From Sulfurimonas sp. (GTDB taxonomy: Bacteria; Campylobacterota; Campylobacteria; Campylobacterales; Sulfurimonadaceae), in NCBI GenBank assembly GCA_030646745.1, contig JAUSKV010000069.1, positions 1 through 5,870 on the forward strand: a stretch of DNA of 5,870 nt. Direction: 5' to 3'. Shown piece by piece: positions 1 through 5,519 of the stretch (its first letter is position 1; the number at the start of each line of letters is the position of its first letter). The translations under genes and the position numbers were made by a program. The notes under the pieces were generated by a model. The model saw only the letters and a program-made list of their open reading frames with translations. It searched no databases and was not told the origin of the DNA.

Positions 1-491
1 AAATCAATGAAAAATATCAAGAAACACTTTTTTTGATAACTGAATTAACTAATAGGTTAAATGCAAACAAAAGAAGTGAAGTGGTGATGGGTGCCATAAT
101 CAAAGGTATCGTTTTAGGTGTTGAGGAACATATTAGAGATTGGCTAAAAAGTGAAAATATAGAAAAAAAAGATTTCTTTAAATGCATAAAAAGATTTAAA
201 GTAAGCTCTCATCAATTTGAACCATATTATAAAATGATTCAACCAAATATATCTAATAATGATTTTTTTGTGCAGATGAAAAAATTATGTGAAGAAAATG
301 ATTCATTAGAAAAATATTTAATGATTTATTATCATTCAAGAAATTATTTAGCACATAACAATATAAATATGTTTGAATTTTTTGTCATAGAAAATGATAC
401 ACGACTAATAGCTATTTTGCTAGATGCAATTACTATAATTATATATTTATTGGGTGAAAAATATTTAAACATGACAAAAGAGGACAACTAA
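1..491 (+). CDS. HEPN-like protein, 3' part only (5' end outside window)
   Basis: The reading frame is open from base 3 to the TAA at 489-491, giving 162 visible residues. The TTG at 33 is the first possible start, but no ribosome binding site precedes it and the frame stays open upstream, so the true start probably lies outside the window. Near the C-terminus the sequence SRNYLAHN (R codon 339-341, H codon 354-356) fits the RX4H signature of HEPN domains, with the usual polar residue after the Arg, and it is followed by a hydrophobic helix. Many HEPN proteins are RNases in toxin-antitoxin or phage-defence systems; others are non-catalytic. The gene is clearly richer in A+T than the hydrogenase genes and sits 17 bp before a RhuM gene, which suggests a horizontally acquired cassette. 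The HEPN assignment rests on one motif and is tentative; the exact family is unknown. Confidence 0.6.
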   Translation, partial: INEKYQETLFLITELTNRLNANKRSEVVMGAIIKGIVLGVEEHIRDWLKSENIEKKDFFKCIKRFKVSSHQFEPYYKMIQPNISNNDFFVQMKKLCEENDSLEKYLMIYYHSRNYLAHNNINMFEFFVIENDTRLIAILLDAITIIIYLLGEKYLNMTKEDN

Positions 492-508
492 AATGCGAAG
501 AAAAATAG

Positions 509-1486
509 ATGAGTGACATAATAATATATCAAAATGAGAATGGCGATATCAAGGTTGATGTAACCTTTGAAGATAAGTCTATTTGGTTAAGTCAAAAGCA
601 GATGTCAGATATTTTTTCTAAAAGTGTAAAAACGATAAATGAGCATATTTCCAATATATTTTTAGAAAAGGAATTATCACAGGATGCAGTTATCCGGAAT
701 TTCCGGATAACTGCCGATGATGGCAAAAGTTATAATGTAAATCACTATAACCTCGACATGATAATTGCCATAGGCTTTAGAGTGAAATCCCCACAAGGTA
801 CACAGTTTAGAATCTGGGCGACGAAGAGGCTTAACGAGTATATCACTAAAGGTTTTGTTTTAAATGATGAGAGGTTTAAAAACGGAAACTCTATGAATTA
901 TTTTGATGAGTTGCAAACACGACTCAGAGAGATACGAATATCTGAGAGGTTTTTTTACCAAAAAATCAAAGATATTTACATGACAAGCAAAGATTATGAT
1001 AAAGAGGATGAGAAAACAAAACTCTTTTTTAAAATAGTACAAAATAAGCTTTTATGGGCAGTTTCAGAGCAAACAGCCGCTGAACTTGTACATAATAGGA
1101 TAGATATAAATTTACCGCAACTTGGAATGAACTCACTTGATAAAAAAAGTAAAAACATTACAAAAACGGATGTGAGCGTTGCAAAAAATTATCTTAACGA
1201 GGAGGAGATAAAATTGCTTGGTTTGTTGGTTGAGCAATATTTAGCATTTGCAGAGACTATGGCACAACAAAAAAAAGTGATGTATATGCAAGATTGGATA
1301 AAAAAACTAGATGATGTAATAAGCTTAAACGGAAGAGAACTTTTAACACATGCCGGAAAAATAAGTCATGAGAGGATGCAAGAAATAGCATCGCTAGAGT
1401 ATGAAAAATATAAAACGAATCAAAAAGAGCTACAAAGAGCAGAGAGCTTCAAAGAGTTAGAAGCAGATTTAAAGGCTTTGAAATGA
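509..1486 (+). CDS. rhuM: RhuM family protein (virulence RhuM-like)
   Basis: This is a 325-residue protein of about the usual family length. It starts with the family-typical segment IIIYQNENGDIKVDVTFEDKSIWLSQKQM (split here: IIIYQNENG, then DVTFEDKSIWLSQ, residues 4-29), followed by a helix-turn-helix-like stretch to about residue 50. The core runs through VIRNFRITADDGKSY (61-75), HYNLDMIIAIGFRVKS (79-94) and GTQFRIWATKRLNEY (97-111), and the C-terminal half is helical. RhuM is named after a Salmonella SPI-3 gene. Relatives are scattered on genomic islands, often beside restriction-modification or toxin genes, and the biochemical role is not established. The ATG at 509 is chosen because a TAG lies directly upstream in frame and the family N-terminus begins here; its ribosome binding site is weak. 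It follows the HEPN-like gene by 17 bp and ends 22 bp before the hydrogenase membrane subunit. Confidence 0.9.
   Translation: MSDIIIYQNENGDIKVDVTFEDKSIWLSQKQMSDIFSKSVKTINEHISNIFLEKELSQDAVIRNFRITADDGKSYNVNHYNLDMIIAIGFRVKSPQGTQFRIWATKRLNEYITKGFVLNDERFKNGNSMNYFDELQTRLREIRISERFFYQKIKDIYMTSKDYDKEDEKTKLFFKIVQNKLLWAVSEQTAAELVHNRIDINLPQLGMNSLDKKSKNITKTDVSVAKNYLNEEEIKLLGLLVEQYLAFAETMAQQKKVMYMQDWIKKLDDVISLNGRELLTHAGKISHERMQEIASLEYEKYKTNQKELQRAESFKELEADLKALK
686..714. repeat. Perfect 14-bp inverted repeat inside rhuM
   Basis: The left arm GCAGTTATCCGGAA (686-699) and right arm TTCCGGATAACTGC (701-714) are exact reverse complements around a single central T (700). It lies in the rhuM reading frame and encodes residues 60-69 (AVIRNFRITA), a conserved family segment. 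With one central base it is better read as a two-fold-symmetric DNA site than as a relaxed RNA hairpin. It could be an operator, a methylation or restriction target, or a by-product of the conserved protein sequence. Confidence 0.9.
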
Positions 1487-1512
1487 GACTTTTAATGGGA
1501 GATATATCATGA
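1483..1512 (+). other. Nine-codon mini-ORF bridging rhuM and echB (ATGA overlaps at both ends)
   Basis: The ATG at 1483 overlaps the rhuM stop (ATGA), and its TGA at 1510-1512 overlaps the echB ATG at 1509 (ATGA again). The peptide would be MRLLMGDIS. It could be a translational-coupling link between the two genes, the leftover end of the gene that originally preceded echB, or chance. The GGGAG at 1497-1501, 7 nt before the echB start, lies inside it and is an adequate ribosome binding site for echB by itself. Confidence 0.3.
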
Positions 1513-2333
1513 TTGAGAGTATATTTATTATCATAGCACCTATCATTGGTGGGCTTCTTTACGGATTTGAGAGAGTTGTTCGTGCGAGAATGCAAAACCG
1601 TCAAGGTCCTCCACTTCTTCAACCTTTTTATGACATGTTCAAACTCATAGATAAGCAGGCGTTTATTGTAAATCCATACCACACTATTTTAGGGGTGATG
1701 CACTTTATAACGCTTTGGATTGTGGTTGCATTTATAATAATGGGGCAAAACTTACTCTATGTAATATTTCTGCATCTTCTCTCCTCCATCTTTCTGATTT
1801 TGGCTGGATTTAGCGTAAAATCTGTCTATTCTCATATCGGATCAAACAGAGAGCTTCTGGCAGCTCTTGCCTATGAGCCGATTTTAATTATGATGGCTGT
1901 CGGCTTCTTTATGGTGAACGGAAGTTTTGATATAGCTGTGATTAGAGAACATGGCGCATCTATCGTGTCACTCTTTTTACTCTTTTTGGCATATCTGATG
2001 GTAATTCCAATCAAACTTAAAAAGTCTCCGTTTGACGCTACCGAAGCGCATCAAGAGATAGTCGGCGGTGTTGAGATTGAGTTTAGCGGAATTTTTTTTG
2101 AATTTTTGTACATGGCAAAGTGGCTTGAGTATATTTTTGTTTATCTGCTTTTAATGCTCTTCGCGGGAGATAATATTCTGCTTGGAATCGGTTTATTTAT
2201 TGGAGTCTTTTTACTCGTAAATTTAGTAGATAATGCAACTGCGAGAATAAAAATGAAACACCTTATTACAATAGTTTTGGGTCTTGGTTTAACGCTTGGC
2301 ATATGCAATCTCATAGGACTCGCTTATGTTTGA
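1509..2333 (+). CDS. echB: Ech/Hyf-type hydrogenase membrane subunit (NuoH/EchB-like)
   Basis: This 274-residue integral membrane protein is the NuoH homologue of a group 4 [NiFe]-hydrogenase. It anchors the small and large subunits to the membrane and forms part of the ion-translocation path. Diagnostic features are RARMQNRQGPPLLQPFYD and FKLIDKQ near the N-terminus (residues 25-50), the NRELLAALAYEP loop (113-124) and SPFDATEAHQEIVGG (173-187) followed by EIEFSG, the conserved acidic cytoplasmic loop of the family. About eight hydrophobic segments can be seen, roughly 3-20, 59-77, 82-100, 121-138, 150-168, 202-218, 222-240 and 252-272. The ATG at 1509 has GGGAG at 1497-1501 as ribosome binding site. 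The end overlaps the small-subunit gene by 8 bp, so the two are translated from one mRNA. HyfC/HycD/CooK are equivalent names; echB is chosen on gene order. Confidence 0.9.
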   Translation: MIESIFIIIAPIIGGLLYGFERVVRARMQNRQGPPLLQPFYDMFKLIDKQAFIVNPYHTILGVMHFITLWIVVAFIIMGQNLLYVIFLHLLSSIFLILAGFSVKSVYSHIGSNRELLAALAYEPILIMMAVGFFMVNGSFDIAVIREHGASIVSLFLLFLAYLMVIPIKLKKSPFDATEAHQEIVGGVEIEFSGIFFEFLYMAKWLEYIFVYLLLMLFAGDNILLGIGLFIGVFLLVNLVDNATARIKMKHLITIVLGLGLTLGICNLIGLAYV

Positions 2334-2859
2334 TTTAAAAAAATATAGAAAAAAATCACCATGGATTCTTCACTACAATGCAGGTAGTTGCAACGGCTGT
2401 GACATTGAGATATTAGCTTCCCTTTCACCCAAATATGATTTGGAGAGATTTGGAGTAATAAATACGGGGAATCCGAAGCAATCAGATATATTTTTAGTGA
2501 CAGGTCCGGTTACTTATAGAAGCAGAGAGAGGTTAGTAGAGCTTTACACCCAAATGCCGGAGCCAAAGGTGGTTATAGCTGTTGGAAGCTGCACATGTAC
2601 GGGTGGAGTTTTTCGTGATATGTATAATGTTGAGGATGGAATAGACAGGTATATTCCCGTAGATGTCTATATAGCAGGTTGTGCGGCTTCTCCTGAACTT
2701 ATCATTGATGGAATTGTAAAAGCACTTGAAATTTTAGAGCAAAAGAGCAAAGAGATGGAAAAACCACATAAGCTTTTCAGAGAGGCGACTTCTGAAGGCG
2801 GTATTGTAAACAGACGCCATAGCGCACTCAAAGTAGGAGAGATTGATGAAGAAAATTAA
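2326..2859 (+). CDS. echC: Group 4 [NiFe]-hydrogenase small subunit (NuoB/EchC-like)
   Basis: This 177-residue protein belongs to the NuoB-like family and carries the single [4Fe-4S] cluster next to the NiFe site, passing electrons between the large subunit and the ferredoxin subunit. The four cluster cysteines are present: Cys22 and Cys25 in GSCNGCDIE, Cys89 in GSCTCTGGVF, and Cys119 in AGCAASPE (usually GCPPxPE in relatives, with the Pro pair replaced by Ala-Ala here). Cys91 is an extra cysteine. There is no twin-arginine signal and no second or third cluster, as expected for cytoplasm-facing group 4 enzymes. The ATG at 2326 is preceded by AGGA (2315-2318). It overlaps echB by 8 bp and the NuoC-like gene by 14 bp. 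The roughly 40 C-terminal residues after the last cluster ligand are charged and probably variable. Confidence 0.93.
   Translation: MFDLKKYRKKSPWILHYNAGSCNGCDIEILASLSPKYDLERFGVINTGNPKQSDIFLVTGPVTYRSRERLVELYTQMPEPKVVIAVGSCTCTGGVFRDMYNVEDGIDRYIPVDVYIAGCAASPELIIDGIVKALEILEQKSKEMEKPHKLFREATSEGGIVNRRHSALKVGEIDEEN
2835..2840 (+). promoter_or_regulatory. Ribosome binding site for echD
   Basis: AGGAGA lies inside the end of echC, five bases before the ATG at 2846. This placement favours 2846 over the in-frame TTG one codon upstream at 2843. Confidence 0.7.
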
Positions 2860-3193
2860 AGTTTCACTTGAGAGTGTAAGAGATGAAATAAAGAGTTTTT
2901 ATGACTATAAACAGTGGCACTTACTGACTCTAAACGGTTTGGCATTGGCAGAGAACAAAATGGAAGTTCAGTGGATATTCTCTAAATATGAAGCAATGGA
3001 TGAGATAGTTGTCTATTACACAGAGATTGAAAATACGGAGACTATCCCCTCTATTGTTGACATGATTCCCTCGGCAATAATCTCACAAAGAGAGATTGTT
3101 GACATGTTTGGGGTGAAAGTGGATGGAAGCGAAAAGGGTTTATATCTTGATGAAGATTCCATGCAGAGACCTTTGAGCGGGTGTTCGATATGA
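2846..3193 (+). CDS. echD: Hydrogenase NuoC-like subunit (EchD-like)
   Basis: This 115-residue protein is the NuoC (30 kDa complex I subunit) homologue of the hydrogenase and is expected to pack against the large subunit on the cytoplasmic side; it carries no cofactor. The recognisable part is the C-terminal half: PSAIISQREIVDMFGVKVDG, which matches the family's acidic E-R/K-E-x2-D-x-FG signature, then a GLYLDEDS segment and a short RPLSG tail. The N-terminal half is divergent. It is short for the family and separate from the large subunit, unlike HycE/HyfG, where the NuoC and NuoD parts are fused; this points to an Ech- or Coo-type enzyme. It overlaps echC by 14 bp and echE by 4 bp (ATGA). 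Confidence 0.85.
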   Translation: MKKIKVSLESVRDEIKSFYDYKQWHLLTLNGLALAENKMEVQWIFSKYEAMDEIVVYYTEIENTETIPSIVDMIPSAIISQREIVDMFGVKVDGSEKGLYLDEDSMQRPLSGCSI

Positions 3194-4275
3194 AAAAAAC
3201 AATAAACATTCCGCTAGGTTCGCAACACATTTCTCTTTTAGAGCCTGTGAGATTTAAGTTTGAGTGCGAAAATGAGAAGATTATAAGCGTTGATTCGGAT
3301 GTCGGATTTGTGCATCGCGGAATAGAGCGGGCATGTACAACAAAGTTTAAATTTGATGCTATCGGCTATGTGGTGGCACGCGTGTGCGGGCTTTGCGCCA
3401 TTACGCATTCGCTCTCCTATACTGCCGCTATTGAGAAACTTTTAGGCGGCGAGATTACCAAAAAAGCAAAATATTTGAGAATCTTGCTCTTGGAGTTGGA
3501 TAGAGTTCATTCCCACATGTTATGCCTCTCGCACACTTGTGAAAATGCTGGGTTTGAAGCCATGTTTATGAGAATAATGGGTGACAGAGAGCTTGTAATG
3601 GAGATACAGGAACTTCTGACAGGCAATAGAGTTCAGTTTGATTATATCAATATTGGCGGAGTCAACAGAGACATAAGTAGTGAAGTGGCTCAAAAAATTG
3701 TAAATAATCTTTACGAAGTGAAACAGAGAGTTTTAGGCTACATGGACGAATTTACAAATAACTGGAGTCTCTCTCTGAAGTTTAAAACTATTGGTGCGTT
3801 AAGCCTTGATGACGCGTATAGATTGAATGCTATTGGTCCATTGGCAAGAGCTTCCGGACTCAATATTGATGTGCGAAATGAGATAGGTTATCTTCCGTTT
3901 AGTGAGGTCGGATTTGTGATGCAAACGCACAGTGAAGGGGATATTAACGCAAGAAATATTGTGAGATTAAATGAGATACTTAACTCGATTCTCATGTGTG
4001 AAAATATTTTGAGCGGCTTGCCGGAGGGAGAGATTTTTACCAAACTCAAAGGAAAACCAAACGGTGAAGCGGTCGTGCGATTTGAAGCACCAAGAGGGGA
4101 GTTGATGTACTATGTAAAAGGAAACGGGAGTGCCATGCTTGATCGTGTGCGGATTAAGACACCGACATTCGCCTCTATCCCTGCATTTTCTCACATTTTT
4201 GTAGGCGAAAATTATGCGGATGCCCCCGCTATTTTGGCATCTTTTGACCCATGTCTGTCATGCACGGCAAAGTAG
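3190..4275 (+). CDS. echE: Group 4 [NiFe]-hydrogenase catalytic large subunit (NuoD/EchE-like)
   Basis: This 361-residue subunit houses the NiFe(CN)2CO site that interconverts H2 with protons and electrons. Both metal-binding motifs are complete: RVCGLCAITHS (Cys66, Cys69) near the N-terminus and DPCLSCTAK (Cys355, Cys358) at the C-terminus, so it should be a hydrogenase and not a complex I NuoD, which lacks these cysteines. GFVHRGIER (39-47) is the conserved segment with the glutamate proposed for proton transfer. The protein ends three residues after the last cysteine, so there is no C-terminal peptide for a maturation protease to remove, and Lys replaces the usual His/Arg of the motif. The start is placed at the ATG at 3190, which overlaps the echD stop as ATGA; a GTG at 3181 in the same frame is a less likely start. 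Maturation genes (hypA-F) are not in the window. Confidence 0.94.
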   Translation: MKKTINIPLGSQHISLLEPVRFKFECENEKIISVDSDVGFVHRGIERACTTKFKFDAIGYVVARVCGLCAITHSLSYTAAIEKLLGGEITKKAKYLRILLLELDRVHSHMLCLSHTCENAGFEAMFMRIMGDRELVMEIQELLTGNRVQFDYINIGGVNRDISSEVAQKIVNNLYEVKQRVLGYMDEFTNNWSLSLKFKTIGALSLDDAYRLNAIGPLARASGLNIDVRNEIGYLPFSEVGFVMQTHSEGDINARNIVRLNEILNSILMCENILSGLPEGEIFTKLKGKPNGEAVVRFEAPRGELMYYVKGNGSAMLDRVRIKTPTFASIPAFSHIFVGENYADAPAILASFDPCLSCTAK

Positions 4276-4284
4276 GATTTTGAG

Positions 4285-4686
4285 ATGTTTACTTCATTTG
4301 CAAAAGCATTTACAAATCTTTTTAAAAAGCCGCAAACAATTGATTATCCGCTTACGCCGATAGTAAAAGACAGAGACTACAGAGGTTTGATAGGGTATGG
4401 GGAAGAGGCATGTATTTATTGCTTAAAGTGTGAAAAAGCCTGCCCTCCGGGTGCTATTTTATTTGTACCGGTAGAGAATCCACCAGAAAATAAACAGAAT
4501 AAAAAGGGATTAAAATACCACTACAACCCCTATCTTTGCATCTACTGCAGTGAGTGCGTACGGGCATGTCCAAAGCCAGATGAAGCACTCTGGCAAAGCA
4601 ATAAAAAACCTGAAGTTGCCGTTATGGATGATAGAGTGAATGAGGGTTGGTTTGAGCTTGAAAAGTTAAAAAAGCAGAATGATTAA
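4285..4686 (+). CDS. echF: Hydrogenase ferredoxin-like subunit, two [4Fe-4S] clusters (NuoI/EchF-like)
   Basis: This 133-residue polyferredoxin of the NuoI type carries electrons between the small subunit and soluble ferredoxin. Two complete Cx2Cx2Cx3CP motifs are present: CIYCLKCEKACP (Cys43, 46, 49, 53) and CIYCSECVRACP (Cys85, 88, 91, 95), separated by a lysine- and asparagine-rich linker. The N-terminal segment (FTSFAKAFTNLFKKPQTIDYP) resembles the amphipathic lead of NuoI that lies along the membrane. It starts 9 bp after the large-subunit stop, with AGGA at 4274-4277 as ribosome binding site overlapping that stop codon. It is the last gene of the run, as in echABCDEF; in coo operons the ferredoxin gene sits before the large subunit. 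HycF/HyfH are other equivalents. Confidence 0.92.
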   Translation: MFTSFAKAFTNLFKKPQTIDYPLTPIVKDRDYRGLIGYGEEACIYCLKCEKACPPGAILFVPVENPPENKQNKKGLKYHYNPYLCIYCSECVRACPKPDEALWQSNKKPEVAVMDDRVNEGWFELEKLKKQND

Positions 4687-4787
4687 AGCTCAAAACTTCT
4701 TTGCATGTGAAGCTTAATCTCATCTCTTTGAAGTTCGTGGTTTACAAAGTGTTCGTTTGCAGAAATGCCCTGATTTGCGCCTTTTTG
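4683..4787 (-). pseudogene. Possible tail of a decayed minus-strand gene
   Basis: Read on the minus strand, a frame is open for 34 codons and ends at a TAA complementary to 4683-4685. Its composition looks protein-like (for example GANQGISANEHFVNHELQ, then RDEIKLHMQRSFEL), and the base composition is more balanced than the rest of the spacer. Immediately upstream (4788-4790) is an in-frame stop and an A-rich tract, and there is no start codon, so it cannot be an intact gene. It overlaps the echF stop codon. It may be a gene remnant or part of a dispersed repeat. No family was recognised, and chance openness over 34 codons is possible. Confidence 0.3.
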
Positions 4788-4830
4788 TTATTTTTTTTGG
4801 ATTGCTATGAAACTTTGGTTTGAGTAGGCA

Positions 4831-4853
4831 TTCCACCTCTGGAGAGGATGGAA
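4831..4853. repeat. Bulged hairpin in spacer after echF
   Basis: TTCCA (4831-4835) pairs with TGGAA (4849-4853), and CCTC (4836-4839) pairs with GAGG (4844-4847). This leaves a TGGA loop and one bulged A at 4848, a nine-pair stem that is GC-rich for this region. No T-run follows on either strand, so it is not a standard intrinsic terminator. It could be a processing site, an RNA element or part of an intergenic repeat. Confidence 0.5.
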
Positions 4854-4877
4854 CGAGAAAAGTACTATATATAATTC

Positions 4878-4902
4878 TTAATTATTTTTAGAAAATAATT
4901 AA
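4878..4902. repeat. AT-only perfect inverted repeat between convergent genes (possible weak terminator)
   Basis: TTAATTATTTT (4878-4888) and AAAATAATTAA (4892-4902) are exact reverse complements around TAG. It lies between the ends of echF (plus) and the secreted-protein gene (minus), where a bidirectional terminator would be expected. The stem has no G or C pair and is not followed by a clear T-run, so termination strength is doubtful; a protein-binding palindrome is the alternative. The rest of 4687-4940 shows no promoter or gene that I can support. Confidence 0.4.
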
Positions 4903-4940
4903 TACACAACAAAAGTATTATTCAGCCTATTTCCACTATT

Positions 4941-5345
4941 TTATATATATGTATATATATCTTTCCATCTTCCACTTGAATGAGATGTATTATCCCAAGT
5001 AACTACACTTAAAGTTCCATAATAATGAAAAGCATCAGTTCTCATTAAATAAAGCTTCGAGCCATCTGCTAAATAACCAGAATCTATCTCGTATAAAACA
5101 CCTCCATAACTATCTATTATTGAGGCCATTATATCTTGTGTACTACTTGTTTGTGGCGGTACAAGTACAATAACCTGAATAGAATATCCAGTATAATTGC
5201 CTGTCGTTGTCGTAGCATTCTCTGATGGATACTCAAAATTAGTTGCTTCTTCAATATAGTAAACAAAAGCCTTGTCTCCTACAGAGTAGGCATGAACCGC
5301 CGATACTAAAACTAAAGAAATACAAAAAGCAAAAAATATTTTCAT
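4941..5345 (-). CDS. Small secreted or periplasmic protein of unknown function
   Basis: This 134-residue protein begins with a clear Sec signal peptide: MK, a hydrophobic core IFFAFCISLVLVSAV, then HAY with cleavage expected after Ala19. No lipobox cysteine follows the core, so it is not a lipoprotein. The mature part (about 115 residues) has no cysteine, is rich in Ser, Thr, Tyr and Gly, and alternates like a beta-rich fold, with a TTTTGNYTGY patch near the start; no further membrane segment or catalytic motif is visible. The ATG at 5343-5345 has GGGAG eight bases upstream (5354-5358). It is convergent with echF and divergent from the gene at 5520. No family was recognised. The intact signal peptide and good ribosome binding site support a real gene. 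Confidence 0.75.
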   Translation of the reverse strand: MKIFFAFCISLVLVSAVHAYSVGDKAFVYYIEEATNFEYPSENATTTTGNYTGYSIQVIVLVPPQTSSTQDIMASIIDSYGGVLYEIDSGYLADGSKLYLMRTDAFHYYGTLSVVTWDNTSHSSGRWKDIYTYI

Positions 5346-5371
5346 TCTTCTTACTCCCTTCTATAAAATTT

Positions 5372-5401
5372 ACGCGATTATTAAACTAAAAATAACCGCG
5401 T
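5372..5401 (-). promoter_or_regulatory. Inverted repeat in the leader of the secreted-protein gene
   Basis: ACGCGATTATT (5372-5382) and AATAACCGCGT (5391-5401) form an 11-bp stem with an 8-nt loop. On the minus-strand transcript the one imperfect position becomes a G-U pair, so the RNA stem would be continuous, about 27 to 56 nt upstream of the start codon. It could be a 5' UTR stability or control element, or a DNA operator. No uridine run follows, so a terminator is unlikely. Confidence 0.45.
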
Positions 5402-5463
5402 TAATTATCTTGCAATAAATATAATAAAATTTAGTTTATATTGTTTAAATTTAATAAAAAATA

Positions 5464-5492
5464 TTGAAAGTTAATCGATTTTTTAATAGAAT
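5464..5492 (+). promoter_or_regulatory. Sigma70-type promoter for the gene at 5520
   Basis: TTGAAA (5464-5469, five of six to TTGACA) is followed after exactly 17 bp by TAGAAT (5487-5492, five of six to TATAAT). Transcription would start near 5499, leaving a short leader of about 20 nt that includes the AAGGA ribosome binding site (5510-5514). The surrounding DNA is very AT-rich, so chance matches are possible, but spacing and position both fit. Confidence 0.55.
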
Positions 5493-5519
5493 GTGATATT
5501 GCAAATTTAAAGGATTACC

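Noticed and set aside
860..1042. Minus-strand reading frame of 60 codons
   Set aside because: It lies wholly inside rhuM on the opposite strand; rhuM has full family similarity, so this is a shadow.
1449..1682. Minus-strand reading frame across the rhuM/echB junction
   Set aside because: It is antisense to the end of rhuM and the conserved N-terminus of echB, with no plausible product.
3967..4194. Minus-strand reading frame of 75 codons
   Set aside because: It is antisense to the conserved large-subunit gene and is a shadow.
2326..4686. Respiratory complex I (nuo) operon
   Set aside because: The large subunit carries both NiFe cysteine pairs, which NuoD lacks, and the gene order and set do not match nuoA-N.
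4781..4798. T-rich run as an intrinsic terminator for echF
   Set aside because: The T tract is there, but no convincing GC-rich stem precedes it; only a short, bulged pairing can be drawn.
4943..4962. Alternating TA tract as a regulatory repeat
   Set aside because: It encodes the last residues and stop of the secreted-protein gene and is simple AT alternation.
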